Assembly: GCF_003667825.1 (NCBI RefSeq)
Contig: NZ_CP033043.1
Location: 3,536,001-3,600,000, forward strand
Reading direction: 5' to 3'
Length of the DNA stretch: 64,000 bases
Source of the DNA: Metabacillus litoralis
GTDB taxonomy: Bacteria; Bacillota; Bacilli; Bacillales; Bacillaceae
Shown: piece after piece, positions 35,601 through 44,733 of the stretch
How the letters are laid out: the number at the start of each line of letters is the position of its first letter
Numbering within the stretch: position 1 is the stretch's first letter
The notes under the pieces: generated by a model
Databases searched by the model: none
What the model saw: only the letters and a program-made list of their open reading frames with translations
Told to the model about the DNA's origin: nothing
Made by a program: the position numbers and the translations under genes

Positions 35601-36170
35601 TTATGCCTTTATATCAATCATTTCAAAATCTATATTCAGTTCATTTTTTTGTTTTAAGGAAACTTCTACTTTTCCTGGCTCATATTCCATAATTGGTTTA
35701 TTTACATTTACATGTATTTTCGGTTTATTTGGTGCTACTTCTATATCAACTCTTGCAGGTTCATAACTTATTTTCACACTACCGTGTGATGGAATAAATC
35801 CAAGTCCAAATTCTTTCATAGGTTTTTGACTATTTTGTTTAGCTTGTGTTGCAATAGGATTTCCACCATTTTCAATTTTCATTAACTCAATACCTTGCTG
35901 AGCACGACGAGCAATTCCTGCAAGGAGATCCTGGTAGCCTTTTTGAGAAAATTCCTCCATCCTTTTAACTACAGATTTCAGATCGACATCGGCTCTTGCT
36001 TGTGTTTGATCAATTGTAAGTTTTGATGGAGTGGTCCTTATTGTGAGCTCAGCTTTAGGTTGTTCAATTGATAGATCGGCCTTAGGTTGCTTAATATTAT
36101 TAACCGCATTTATGGTTTTAAGTCCTATCTGCGCCTTTGTACTCTCAAGTCTAATTTGAGGTATCCTCAT
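35601..36170 (-). CDS. yviE: YviE-like protein of the flagellar cluster (DUF6470)
   Basis: This protein of about 189 residues starts at ATG 36170 (MRIPQIRLESTKAQIGL) behind TAGGAGTG; the GTG four codons earlier lies on top of that site. The first 70 residues carry repeats of the type KADLSIEQPKAELTIRTTPS, which alternate and suggest beta strands. The middle is helical (IARRAQQGIELM) and the end strand-rich. The family is found between flgL and fliW in Bacillus and has no established function. Confidence 0.82.
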   Translation of the reverse strand: MRIPQIRLESTKAQIGLKTINAVNNIKQPKADLSIEQPKAELTIRTTPSKLTIDQTQARADVDLKSVVKRMEEFSQKGYQDLLAGIARRAQQGIELMKIENGGNPIATQAKQNSQKPMKEFGLGFIPSHGSVKISYEPARVDIEVAPNKPKIHVNVNKPIMEYEPGKVEVSLKQKNELNIDFEMIDIKA

Positions 36171-36216
36171 AAAAAAAATCACTCCTAGTAAAAAAGCTAT
36201 CTTAATTAAAGATAGC

Positions 36217-37125
36217 TTATCGTAAAAAGTCTATTAATGTAGGTTGAATTATCTTAGAGCCGGCTGATAGGGCTGCTCGGTGGATACTTTCTTGGATTGT
36301 TAAATCAGTTATTACTCTTTCAATATCAGCATCTTCATTATCAGATAAGATTCTATTCGCTATAACCTCTTGATCACTTAAACGGCTATCCACTAATTCT
36401 AGGCGATTATATCTAGCACCGAGTTCTGCTCTTTCAGAAGTAATAGTTTGAATATGCATATCTAACTTCTCTAAGATTTGATCTCCATTTTCTAATATAC
36501 CAACACCATCAGTCAAATTACTTTCTAATTCTTCTAGTACATTAAATAAATCCTTACTAAAAACATTTTGTGAATTAACATTTACCTTTAGTTGAACTCC
36601 CTTAGAGACCTCAACATTGTAGGAGGATGTATTCTGTGTGAATGTATATTGTTTTTTACCGTCGGCATCTGTGGTAAAGCCATTATCCCCTATTGGTGCA
36701 GTTAGAGTTTTTTCACCATTAAAAATATATCTACCTGCAACCTGAGTATTAGCTACACCAATTAAATCTTCTTTCAGCTGACCAATCTCAACGCCAATAG
36801 CATTTAAATCTTCTGGGCTGTTTGATCCATTCTTACCCTGTACCACTAATTCTCTTATTCTTTGAGTAATTTCTGTTACTTGCTCAATTCCTGCTTCAGA
36901 ATTCTCCAACCATGTATAAGCTTCAGATAAGTTCCTCTGATACTGTTCATTCTCCGTAAGATTGGTACGATAAAACATACCTTTAATTGCCACAACGGGA
37001 TCATCAGACGGACGATTTATTTTCTTTCCTGTCGCTAGCTGATCCTGATATTTTCCAAGGTTCGCATAACTCTTACTCAAATTTCTTAATGAATTATTTG
37101 CTAGCATACTTTGTGTTACACGCAT
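36217..37125 (-). CDS. flgL: Flagellar hook-filament junction protein FlgL (HAP3)
   Basis: This 302-residue protein has flagellin-like ends: MRVTQSMLANNSLRNLSKSY with KINRPSDDP near residue 35, and a C-terminal SDNEDADIERVITDLTIQES. It forms the second junction ring between hook and filament and is exported by the type III system. It follows flgK by 14 bases. Confidence 0.94.
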   Translation of the reverse strand: MRVTQSMLANNSLRNLSKSYANLGKYQDQLATGKKINRPSDDPVVAIKGMFYRTNLTENEQYQRNLSEAYTWLENSEAGIEQVTEITQRIRELVVQGKNGSNSPEDLNAIGVEIGQLKEDLIGVANTQVAGRYIFNGEKTLTAPIGDNGFTTDADGKKQYTFTQNTSSYNVEVSKGVQLKVNVNSQNVFSKDLFNVLEELESNLTDGVGILENGDQILEKLDMHIQTITSERAELGARYNRLELVDSRLSDQEVIANRILSDNEDADIERVITDLTIQESIHRAALSAGSKIIQPTLIDFLR

Positions 37126-37139
37126 ACACTTTCACCTAC

Positions 37140-38747
37140 CTATCTTCCTGATATCCCCATGCCATTTATGATTTTATCTAGTATTTCATCCTGCAATGTA
37201 ATCATTCTTGCAGATGCATTATAAGCATGCTGAAATTGAATCATATTCGTCATTTCTTCATCTAGAGAAACAGCACTTACTGACTGCCTTCTCTCTTCTA
37301 CAGAGTCTTTTAAAACAGTACTATTCGTTGTAAGTCTTTCTGCTTCCTGAGCATTTACTGCCATTCCACCAATAATTCCTTCATAAAAGTTCTGAAGAGT
37401 TGTATTGGTTGTTCCGATAGTAAGGATCCCATTTTTAACATTTGATAATTGAACGGCATTTTTACCATTACCTATTTCAGGTAAAGTTTTACCGTCATAA
37501 TAGGCTGCAGCGATGTTGTTTGTAGAATCTTGAATTTCTTTTGATATTTGAATTAAGCTAGCTGCTCCTTTTGAGTTATTACCAAAAGCCACGCCTCCAA
37601 GAGTGAAGAAGTTAATCTTACTATTGGTTGTATTAGGAGCTTTAGTATCAGAATCAAAGTCATTTAATGTCCATCCTTCACTATGAACAGCATTAAATGC
37701 CGTTCCAAACGTATACGCCATTGTATCCAAATCATTCAACATCTGCGGATACAGCCCATATTCAACAACACTACCATCACTCAACGTTTCAGAATATCCA
37801 TATGAATCTATTAATCCACTAACCTTACCAGCACTGTTAAAGTCCATAATGCTAATTGATTTGGAGCCAATTTTCACACCTTCAACAAGTCCATCGGAAA
37901 TATTTCCATTATCATCAGTGATTTTTTTAAAGGTAACACTTAATTCATTTACTCGCTGGCTTTTTGCATCTACTAAGGTTCCTAGTATCTTGCCGTTGTC
38001 ATCGACGATTTCAACGGTTGCTGTTCCTTCTGATATCTTCAGAGCATTTCCGCCTGAAGGATTGTAGGATACTTTAATATTAGCTAGCGATGATAATTTA
38101 TCTAAAAGTCGATCACGTTCATCATATAAATCATTCGGTAGATAACCGTTTGGTTCTATCTCTGAGATTTGTTTATTAATATTATTTAATTGGTTAGCAA
38201 TTGAGTTCACTTCTTTTACTGATACATCTAGTTCATTTTTCAGGTCACCTTGTACAGATTTTAAAGATGTAGCTAAATAACTAAACGTATCTGCAACAGC
38301 ATTACCTCGCTCACGTACAACAGATCGGGCACCTGCATTCGTTGGGTCAAGAGCTAAATCTTGAAGAGACTGCCAAAATTGGTCAAGTGAATTAGCTAAA
38401 CCAGTATCTGATGGTTCATTCATTATTTCTTCCATCTTTTGAAGGGCATTTGCTCTAGAATCCCAGTACCCTAGTTTATTATTTTCCGAGCGATATTGAA
38501 TATCTAAAAAGCTCTCTCTTACACGTTGGACACTATCAACTTCAACACCTGTCCCCATTTGCCCAGGGATTTGCGGCCGGTTGATTCCTAGTGATGGATA
38601 AGCTTCTGTTGCTTTTAAGTTTACACGCTGGCGTGTATAACCCTCTGTATTCGCATTCGCAATATTATTACCCGTCGTATGAAGTGCACTCTGCTGCGCA
38701 AACATCCCACGCTTAGCCGTTTCTAACCCCATAAAAGTTGAACGCAT
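37140..38747 (-). CDS. flgK: Flagellar hook-filament junction protein FlgK (HAP1)
   Basis: This 535-residue protein begins MRSTFMGLETAKRGMFAQQS and has the rod/hook signature TTGNNIANANTEGYTRQRV. The C-terminus ends in the helix VSLDEEMTNMIQFQHAYNAS typical of FlgK. It makes the first junction ring on the hook. It lies in the flgM-flgN-flgK-flgL operon. Confidence 0.95.
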   Translation of the reverse strand: MRSTFMGLETAKRGMFAQQSALHTTGNNIANANTEGYTRQRVNLKATEAYPSLGINRPQIPGQMGTGVEVDSVQRVRESFLDIQYRSENNKLGYWDSRANALQKMEEIMNEPSDTGLANSLDQFWQSLQDLALDPTNAGARSVVRERGNAVADTFSYLATSLKSVQGDLKNELDVSVKEVNSIANQLNNINKQISEIEPNGYLPNDLYDERDRLLDKLSSLANIKVSYNPSGGNALKISEGTATVEIVDDNGKILGTLVDAKSQRVNELSVTFKKITDDNGNISDGLVEGVKIGSKSISIMDFNSAGKVSGLIDSYGYSETLSDGSVVEYGLYPQMLNDLDTMAYTFGTAFNAVHSEGWTLNDFDSDTKAPNTTNSKINFFTLGGVAFGNNSKGAASLIQISKEIQDSTNNIAAAYYDGKTLPEIGNGKNAVQLSNVKNGILTIGTTNTTLQNFYEGIIGGMAVNAQEAERLTTNSTVLKDSVEERRQSVSAVSLDEEMTNMIQFQHAYNASARMITLQDEILDKIINGMGISGR

Positions 38748-38764
38748 TTAGTCCCCTCCTAACA

Positions 38765-39244
38765 TTAAGCTTTCGAATCAAAGATGGATCGACGCTGTTT
38801 CTCTGTTGTTTTGTTTGTTGGTTTATCGTAATTAATATCAGTTTCCTGCGGCATGATCATATCAAGTGTCATAGATGTAAGCTGTAACGCTTGTTTTGTT
38901 AGTTCTCTGTTCAGCTGATTTCTGTCTTTAAGTTGATTCATAGTCTTAGTGAATTCTTTTAAAATAACTTGTAGCTTTTCTTTTTCAGCCCCGGTTGCTT
39001 TTACGATGCATGCCGAAAGAGTAGCTTCTTCGTTATTACCTAAGAATTCAGCAGCAACTCTGATTCGTTCATCTTCCACTTGTTTAATAGCCTGAACATA
39101 CATCTGCTCTTTTTTAAGTAATTCTTTTAGTTCTTCTACAGAATCATGCTTTAATATTTCTGTTTTTTGAAGGGTTACTTCGTATAGGTTTTGATGAAGT
39201 TTTAGTAGTTTTTCTAATGTTTGTATTAATTGTTCAGCAGCCAT
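38765..39244 (-). CDS. flgN: FlgN-type flagellar export chaperone (YvyG)
   Basis: This 159-residue helical protein (MAAEQLIQTLEKLLKLHQNL, QALQLTSMTLDMI) resembles FlgN/YvyG, which escorts FlgK and FlgL to the export gate. It is placed between flgM and flgK as in B. subtilis. The C-terminal 25 residues are polar and probably unstructured. Confidence 0.88.
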   Translation of the reverse strand: MAAEQLIQTLEKLLKLHQNLYEVTLQKTEILKHDSVEELKELLKKEQMYVQAIKQVEDERIRVAAEFLGNNEEATLSACIVKATGAEKEKLQVILKEFTKTMNQLKDRNQLNRELTKQALQLTSMTLDMIMPQETDINYDKPTNKTTEKQRRSIFDSKA

Positions 39245-39267
39245 CCATAACCCTCCGTAAATCTAGT

Positions 39268-39531
39268 TTACTTCTTATAAAATTCAACTAATCCCTTTGC
39301 AACAGCTTTAGGATCAATTGTGTAAGTTCCGTTTTCTACTTGTGCTTTGATTGCTTGTACTTTTTCCTGTCTAGCTTTCACAACCTCATTTGATTGTTGC
39401 AAATCAATTGCCTTTGAGGAAATCTCTACTTTGTCTTCTTTTGACTGAGGCTTTGTTGAAGCAGCTGCCTGCTTTTCTAAGTTCTTTTTATAAGGATTAA
39501 CATTTACAGATCCAAGATTATTTATTTTCAT
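39268..39531 (-). CDS. flgM: Anti-sigma factor FlgM
   Basis: This 87-residue protein has an unstructured N-terminus (MKINNLGSVNVNPYKKN) and the SigD-binding C-terminal half (KVEISSKAIDLQQSNEVVKA, then ENGTYTIDPKAVAKGLVEFY). FlgM inhibits SigD until the hook is complete. It follows a SigD promoter, giving negative feedback. Confidence 0.94.
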   Translation of the reverse strand: MKINNLGSVNVNPYKKNLEKQAAASTKPQSKEDKVEISSKAIDLQQSNEVVKARQEKVQAIKAQVENGTYTIDPKAVAKGLVEFYKK

Positions 39532-39574
39532 GAGTTTCCCTCACTTTCATTCAACATTCAGTTGTCTAACATTT

Positions 39575-39602
39575 ATATCGGTCTTTATAAATTAATTATT
39601 TA
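39575..39602 (-). promoter_or_regulatory. SigD promoter of the flgM operon
   Basis: On the minus strand TAAA, 16 bases, ACCGATAT, one base longer in spacing than the consensus and with one -10 mismatch. It is 44 bases upstream of the flgM start. Confidence 0.85.
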
Positions 39603-39610
39603 GTAATTCA

Positions 39611-40036
39611 CTACTTTTTAGTACTTTGGGAATAGAAAGTTGCGGCTGAAGGCGAACTTTGTCGTTTGTTACGTTCGCTGATCTGTGCTTCTTGTTCTAC
39701 TTGATGAAGCTGCCTTTGAATATCATTACTGCATTTTTCACATAAACGATCTTTTCTAATCGAAGTGCCACATTTCTCACACGGATATCCTAAGTTTGGA
39801 AAATTCGATAACTGTAATCTTCCAAGACGGATAAATTTTAATATCAGGTCTTTAGAGACACCTGTACCCTCGACAACCTCATCTAAAAGAGCTTTACGAT
39901 TTTCACGTTTTCTTAAAAATGCATAAACCGTTTCATAGTGCTTTTCTTCTTCTTTATAACATTTATCACATACAGATCTAAATTGTGTTTGAACAAATAA
40001 TGTATCGCAATTAGGGCAATTCGCTAATTCTCCCAT
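39611..40036 (-). CDS. yvyF: YvyF-like zinc-ribbon flagellar operon protein
   Basis: This 141-residue protein carries two Cys clusters: CPNCDTLFVQTQFRSVCDKC at the N-terminus and CEKCGTSIRKDRLCEKC near residue 90. Between them is a helix-turn-helix-like stretch (LLDEVVEGTGVSKDLILKFI). This is the YvyF/TIGR03826 family, found between comFC and flgM. A regulatory role in flagellar gene expression has been suggested for it. The C-terminal 30 residues are polar. Confidence 0.88.
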   Translation of the reverse strand: MGELANCPNCDTLFVQTQFRSVCDKCYKEEEKHYETVYAFLRKRENRKALLDEVVEGTGVSKDLILKFIRLGRLQLSNFPNLGYPCEKCGTSIRKDRLCEKCSNDIQRQLHQVEQEAQISERNKRQSSPSAATFYSQSTKK

Positions 40037-40095
40037 AATCTATTCTCCTATTCCGTTTCTTTATATATAGTATATCGGCACATGTTTTAATATTT

Positions 40096-40788
40096 TTAAC
40101 TTCTAATTAATGTTAATGAAAAAACTGAATCTGTTCCATTGTTCTTTAACACCTTAGCAGCATGTCTCAACGTACTGCCAGTCGTATAAATATCATCTAT
40201 TAAAAGAATCTTCTTGTTCATTATTTTACTAGAATCTACTATAGAAAACACGTTTGAAGCTGTTAAGCGCTGTTGTCGGGATTTCTTAGATTGTTTTTCA
40301 TGGTGAGTTCGTGTGAGGATATCAGTTTGAGTTAGTGGGAGAAAGTCAGCGAGCAGTTTGGCTTGGTTAAAGCCTCGTTCATATAACCGCTCTGGGCTAA
40401 GGGGAATAGGAATCGTATAATCTATTTTCTCATTAATAAAGTTTGTTTTATAGCTTGCTAAAAAATCCCTTTGAAAAACCTCTACCAAAGCAGCATCACC
40501 ACGAAACTTAAAGGTAGCAAGCAACTCTTTCATCGAATCATTATACTCAAAAACAGAAACATTTTGCTGAAGAATGTTTTTCCAGTGGTGACTGTTTTCC
40601 CATGTGAGACAGTCTTGACAAACATGATCATTCTCTTGAGGTCTAAAACAATGGGGACAGGTCGGGGAATTGATCTTCCTAAGGCTCTGATAACATTCAT
40701 CACAAACTTTCGGCTCACTTAATAGAAAACTCGACCAACTCATTTGCTGTGAAAGCTCTTCATGACAAATAAGACAAAGAATATTCAT
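40096..40788 (-). CDS. comFC: Competence protein ComFC (phosphoribosyltransferase-like)
   Basis: This 230-residue protein has an N-terminal zinc finger (CLICHEEL, CDECYQSL, CPHCFRPQ, CQDC) and a type I phosphoribosyltransferase-like domain with IPLSPERLYERGFNQAKLLA and the PRPP loop LLIDDIYTTGSTL. It is needed for DNA uptake in competence, probably with ComFA. The start at ATG 40788 shares one base with the comFB stop and has AAGGAG upstream. A TTG three bases earlier is less well spaced. Confidence 0.93.
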   Translation of the reverse strand: MNILCLICHEELSQQMSWSSFLLSEPKVCDECYQSLRKINSPTCPHCFRPQENDHVCQDCLTWENSHHWKNILQQNVSVFEYNDSMKELLATFKFRGDAALVEVFQRDFLASYKTNFINEKIDYTIPIPLSPERLYERGFNQAKLLADFLPLTQTDILTRTHHEKQSKKSRQQRLTASNVFSIVDSSKIMNKKILLIDDIYTTGSTLRHAAKVLKNNGTDSVFSLTLIRS

Positions 40789-41063
40789 CAAACTCCTTGT
40801 GATTCACATAATGGTTTATCGGAAACAAGCTTTGCACATTCTGCTAGTTTCACTAATAGTGTAGTCAGTTCCTGTTTATCAATAAACTCAGCTTTAATAT
40901 ACATGACCTTATCAATATTTGTTACATAGCGTGGCTTTGTTTGGTTTAAAGAAAGAGCTAGAATATCGTCCAAGCATTCTGAGCAGGTACATTTGATATG
41001 AAGCCCGTGCTTATATTCATCTAACAAGTCTTTCATAATCCGTTCCATCGCATTAATAACCAT
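40788..41063 (-). CDS. comFB: Competence protein ComFB
   Basis: This 91-residue protein aligns with B. subtilis ComFB: MVINAMERIMKDLLDEY, CTCSECLDDILALSLNQTKP and RYVTNIDKVMYIKAEFIDKQ. The cysteines bind zinc in the B. subtilis protein. The start at ATG 41063 gives the family N-terminus; the frame to a GTG at 41081 covers the ribosome site. It overlaps comFC by one base. Its function is not settled and it is dispensable for transformation in B. subtilis. Confidence 0.92.
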   Translation of the reverse strand: MVINAMERIMKDLLDEYKHGLHIKCTCSECLDDILALSLNQTKPRYVTNIDKVMYIKAEFIDKQELTTLLVKLAECAKLVSDKPLCESQGV

Positions 41064-41132
41064 ATCCCTCGGTCTCCTCACTCAAATTATGAATATATTA
41101 TGCCATATGAAAAGGATTCCGGGAAGTAGCTA

Positions 41133-42623
41133 CTATTTTTTGGTAATATAGTCACTTTTGATTGCTTGTTGATTCATTTGCTGTATATGTCTTTTGGCAT
41201 CAATCATTGCATTTGTTTTTCCGTAATGAAAAAAGGTGATGTTGCCTGTGGGATAGGATGAACTTCTACCAACTCGGCCAGAAATTTGCACGAGAGCACT
41301 TTCTGTGAAAATACCATCCTCACTTCCAAGCACAGCTACATCACTATTTGGAATCGTAACACCCCTTTCCAAGATGGTAGACGTCACAATAATTGGCATG
41401 TCACCACTTCGAAACCGCAGGACTTTTTCTCGACGTTCCGGGTCTTCAGCATGAACCCCTTCGATCCGTTGATCTAATTGTCTACATAAATCAACGACCT
41501 CATCAATAAGTTTTACAGAAGGCACAAATAAAAATGCCTGCTTTCCGCTTGTTAACCTCTCCTTCAGCCACTCCACAACATTCTTCGGGAGCTTCCCTTT
41601 ACTAAGCTGCTTCCTCCAATTCCCACACCAAGCAAATTCCGGAACCGGCAACGGATGACCATGATATCGAGCAGGAATGGTCACAGCATCTCGCTTCTTC
41701 TGTTTCACATCATTCTTCCATTTCTCAGACGGTGTTGCAGTTAAATAAATAAGAGAGCTTTTTTCTTTCCGGGATTTTTCTACGGCAAATTGAAGGGAGG
41801 TATCGGCTGAGTAGGGAAAGGCATCAACTTCATCAACAATGATGCAATCAAACGTTTGTTTAAAGCGAAGGAGTTGGTGAGTAGTAGAGATGGTGAGAGC
41901 TGCTGATTTGTGTTTTTCCTCGCTGCCGCCATAAAGAGCAGCTATTGAGGTTGAAGGAAATACATGTCGCAGGCGAGGAGCTAATTCAAGTACAACATCA
42001 GTACGAGGAGTTGCGATACAGATTTTCTTGCCTTCAGTAAGGCCACGTTCAATACCTTTAAATAGCACTTCTGTTTTCCCTGCTCCGCAAACAGCCCAAA
42101 CTAGGAGTTCACTGTTGTTGATAACGGCATCTTCCACGCGTTGTGAGGCCACCGCTTGCCCTCTCGAAAGCTGCCCCTCCCATTGTAACTGGGATTCTGT
42201 TTCTTCTAGAAAAGGTGGTCCACTCCAACTAAATAGAGGAGTACATTCACTAACTCTCCCCATCATAATACATTTACGACAGTAGTGACACTCCAGTTCC
42301 CCACATTTCGCACAATCGAAGGACGAAAAAAAGGAAGAGTTTGAATTTCCACATCGAGTACAAGAAAGTCGTTGCTGCTTTCTTCTAACCCCATAATTTA
42401 GTTGAATATAGCCTTTTTCATAATGATTTTGAATTTCTTCAACAGAGAAAGGAATTTCTGTGAGTAGTAATTCCTTACCCTGTAGATACTGTTGTAGTTT
42501 CTTTGAAAAAGAAAAATGCGGATTTTTTGGTATATGAGGTAGTTGCTCATACCTTGATAGAGGTAAACCTTCAATATGGATAAAAACTGGAGTGAGATAC
42601 TCGTGCTTATATATAAATCTCAT
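41133..42623 (-). CDS. comFA: ComFA, DEAD-box ATPase for DNA uptake
   Basis: This 496-residue helicase-like ATPase powers entry of single-stranded DNA in natural competence. It has a four-to-six Cys zinc cluster (CTRCGNS, CAKCGELECHYCRKC) near residues 90-125, Walker A AVCGAGKTEV, the DEAD-type box IIVDEVDAFP, LTATPS, and a helicase C domain with STILERGVTIPNSDVAVLG and QISGRVGRS. The start overlaps the upstream small gene by four bases (ATGA), so the two are coupled. Confidence 0.95.
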   Translation of the reverse strand: MRFIYKHEYLTPVFIHIEGLPLSRYEQLPHIPKNPHFSFSKKLQQYLQGKELLLTEIPFSVEEIQNHYEKGYIQLNYGVRRKQQRLSCTRCGNSNSSFFSSFDCAKCGELECHYCRKCIMMGRVSECTPLFSWSGPPFLEETESQLQWEGQLSRGQAVASQRVEDAVINNSELLVWAVCGAGKTEVLFKGIERGLTEGKKICIATPRTDVVLELAPRLRHVFPSTSIAALYGGSEEKHKSAALTISTTHQLLRFKQTFDCIIVDEVDAFPYSADTSLQFAVEKSRKEKSSLIYLTATPSEKWKNDVKQKKRDAVTIPARYHGHPLPVPEFAWCGNWRKQLSKGKLPKNVVEWLKERLTSGKQAFLFVPSVKLIDEVVDLCRQLDQRIEGVHAEDPERREKVLRFRSGDMPIIVTSTILERGVTIPNSDVAVLGSEDGIFTESALVQISGRVGRSSSYPTGNITFFHYGKTNAMIDAKRHIQQMNQQAIKSDYITKK

Positions 42624-42823
42624 ATATAACCCTTACAAATCTTACGATAACGTTTTTCAACGCTAATTGGCGTGCGTGACAGCTGTTCAGCAATATGTCT
42701 AAATTTCATTCCACTTTTTCGTAATTCTAAAAGCTTTCGATCCTCAAGAGTAGTCCAATGACGGTATGTACGTTTACTTTCATCTTGTTCCTGGTGCATT
42801 GTATGGTTGGATGGAGTATCCAA
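42620..42823 (-). CDS. Small Myb/SANT-like helical DNA-binding protein
   Basis: This 67-residue basic protein has one three-helix unit, RHWTTLEDRKLLELRKSGMK followed by FRHIAEQLSRTPISVEKRY, with the W-x(n)-E-D spacing and the third-helix pattern of SANT/Myb-type domains. Start is a TTG with AAGGGGG ten bases upstream, or an internal ATG eight codons later. It is the first gene of the comF operon and overlaps comFA. I do not recognise a named gene. A DNA-binding or regulatory role in competence is inference. Confidence 0.75.
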   Translation of the reverse strand: MDTPSNHTMHQEQDESKRTYRHWTTLEDRKLLELRKSGMKFRHIAEQLSRTPISVEKRYRKICKGYI

Positions 42824-42894
42824 TTGCTTAAAACCCCCTTATTTTTCTAATTTCTAGTATGAGTTAATTCTAGTTCTCTGTCTATATTTTTAGC

Positions 42895-42938
42895 AAAAAT
42901 TAGGGAGTTAGTACTAATCGGCTAGCACTAACTCCCTA
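42895..42938 (-). terminator. Terminator after the DegV-family gene
   Basis: TAGGGAGTTAGT and ACTAACTCCCTA form a perfect 12-bp stem around a 14-base loop that can pair further. The minus-strand product runs into TTTTTG. Confidence 0.88.
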
Positions 42939-42950
42939 TAACATACCCTA

Positions 42951-43793
42951 TTATTTCTTATACCAACCAATCCCAATTGCACCTTCACCCAAATGCGTGC
43001 CAACAACAGGACCAAAGTAACTTACCATACACTCAATATTCTCGTACTTCTCCTGGAGCTCTTCTTTCATCTTCTCCGCTTCCTCCGGACGATTCGCATG
43101 AATCACAACAACCCGCATTGGCTCGTTATCCTTCGCATCCTCATGAAGCAAATCAAATACTCTATTTAATGCCTTCTTCTTCGTACGCACCTTTTCATAA
43201 GGCACAATCACCTTGTTATCAAAATGTAGAATTGGCTTCACTTGAAGTAAGCTTCCGATTAGTGCCGCTGCCCCGCTTAAGCGTCCACCTTTTTGAAGAT
43301 TTGTTAAATCATCGACCATGATATAAGCGCTCATTGTTTTTTTCATTTCTTCTAATCGTGCCATGATATCAGTCGGGGATTTTCCTGCTTGAGCCATCTC
43401 TGCTGCTTCTAGCGCGTAGAAGCCCTGTACCATTGCGCTTACTTCCGTGTCAAACGGATAAACCTCGATGTTTTCTACCATGTCTCCGGCAGTAGCCGCT
43501 CCGTTATATGTACCACTAATACCGCTTGAGAGATGAATCGAAATCACGGCGTCATATTCTTTTGAGAGTCTTTCAAATAGCTCAACAAACATTCCAATCG
43601 ATGGCTGTGATGTTGTTGGTAGTTCCTGATAATTCTTCATTTTTTCGAAAAACTGTTGTGAGGTGATTTCAACTTCTTCCTGGTAGGTTTCGTCCCCGAA
43701 GTTTACACTTAGAGGAATCATATGTATGTCATGTGATTCACGGATATGTTGAGGGATATATGCTGTACTATCTGTGACAATAGCCGTTTTCAT
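42951..43793 (-). CDS. DegV-family fatty acid-binding protein
   Basis: This 280-residue protein begins TAIVTDSTAYIPQHI, has IPLSVNFGDETYQEEVEIT and SQPSIG, and the motif SSGISGTYNGA, all typical of DegV/FakB proteins that hold a fatty acid for phosphorylation by a FakA kinase. It is located between comFA and degU as yviA is in B. subtilis. Which fatty acid it binds cannot be read here. Confidence 0.9.
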   Translation of the reverse strand: MKTAIVTDSTAYIPQHIRESHDIHMIPLSVNFGDETYQEEVEITSQQFFEKMKNYQELPTTSQPSIGMFVELFERLSKEYDAVISIHLSSGISGTYNGAATAGDMVENIEVYPFDTEVSAMVQGFYALEAAEMAQAGKSPTDIMARLEEMKKTMSAYIMVDDLTNLQKGGRLSGAAALIGSLLQVKPILHFDNKVIVPYEKVRTKKKALNRVFDLLHEDAKDNEPMRVVVIHANRPEEAEKMKEELQEKYENIECMVSYFGPVVGTHLGEGAIGIGWYKK

Positions 43794-43916
43794 AGTTTAA
43801 TTCCTTCCTTGTCTATTATCGTTTTGTCCATTTCCCATTCTACCGGAAAATGCAGGGAATATCTATTTGTTTAGTGTATGTAATTTATCTATCTTATTAT
43901 TACTTGAAATTTTGGC

Positions 43917-43950
43917 AAAAAAAGAGTCAGCTCTCTCGATAGAGTCTGAC
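43917..43950 (-). terminator. Terminator of the degS-degU operon
   Basis: On the minus strand GTCAGACTCT and AGAGAGCTGAC pair around ATCG and are followed by seven T. Confidence 0.88.
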
Positions 43951-43960
43951 CCCAATTCTA

Positions 43961-44644
43961 TTACTTCACTTCAACCCAACCATTTTTAATCGCGACAACA
44001 ACTGCTTGCGTACGATCGTTTACATTCATTTTTTGTAGAATATTACTTACATGGTTTTTAACGGTTTTTTCACTTATGAACAATGCTTCACCAATGCCGC
44101 GGTTGCTTTTACCGTCAGCAAGCATTTGAAGCACCTCACACTCACGACGAGTTAAGATATGTAATGGACGTCGAATTTCCGGCTGCATCGGCTGAAGATT
44201 AGCTTGTCCATTTGAAGTCGCAAGGCGTCTAAATTCGTTTACAAGGTTATGAGTAACCTTTGGATGTAAATAAGAGCCGCCGTCTGCAACAACCTTCACT
44301 GCTTCGATTAATGTGTCAGCATCCATTTCTTTCAATAGATAGCCTCTTGCACCTGTTTTCAGGGCGTGTGTTACATAGTTTTCATCATCATGAATCGATA
44401 GGATGATAATTTTTGTATCTTCATTTGCTTCAACCAATTGTTTCGTTGCTTCGACACCGTTCACTTTAGGCATATTGATATCCATGATCACAACATCAGG
44501 CTTGTGTGCATCAACGATTGCTAATGCTTCTTCACCGTCGTCACCTTCTGCAACTACCTCAAAGCTTGGTTCGAAATCCAAAATGCGTTTAACACCTTCA
44601 CGAAATAATTGATGATCATCAATAATGGCAATTTTCGTCTTCAT
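43961..44644 (-). CDS. degU: Response regulator DegU
   Basis: DegU governs exoenzymes, competence, biofilm and, with SwrA, flagellar genes. The protein of 227 residues is nearly identical to B. subtilis DegU over long stretches. The receiver has Asp55 in VIMDINMP, and the LuxR-type HTH reads [20 protein letters not shown] to [14 protein letters not shown]. The start at ATG 44644 has GGGAGG nine bases upstream. The frame to 44662 adds six residues not found in the family. Confidence 0.96.
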   Translation of the reverse strand: MKTKIAIIDDHQLFREGVKRILDFEPSFEVVAEGDDGEEALAIVDAHKPDVVIMDINMPKVNGVEATKQLVEANEDTKIIILSIHDDENYVTHALKTGARGYLLKEMDADTLIEAVKVVADGGSYLHPKVTHNLVNEFRRLATSNGQANLQPMQPEIRRPLHILTRRECEVLQMLADGKSNRGIGEALFISEKTVKNHVSNILQKMNVNDRTQAVVVAIKNGWVEVK

Positions 44645-44733
44645 GCGCTTACGCCTCCCCATCGTCTATTCTAGTCTAATTGGCATCCATTACGTCAATA
44701 TGTCTTTAGCCGTATTTATACTAGGAATTGGTA

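Noticed and set aside
42824..42950. ComK box upstream of the comF operon
   Set aside because: I looked for AAAA-N5-TTTT pairs. Only an AAAA-N8-TTTT pattern overlapping the ribosome site is present, not convincing.
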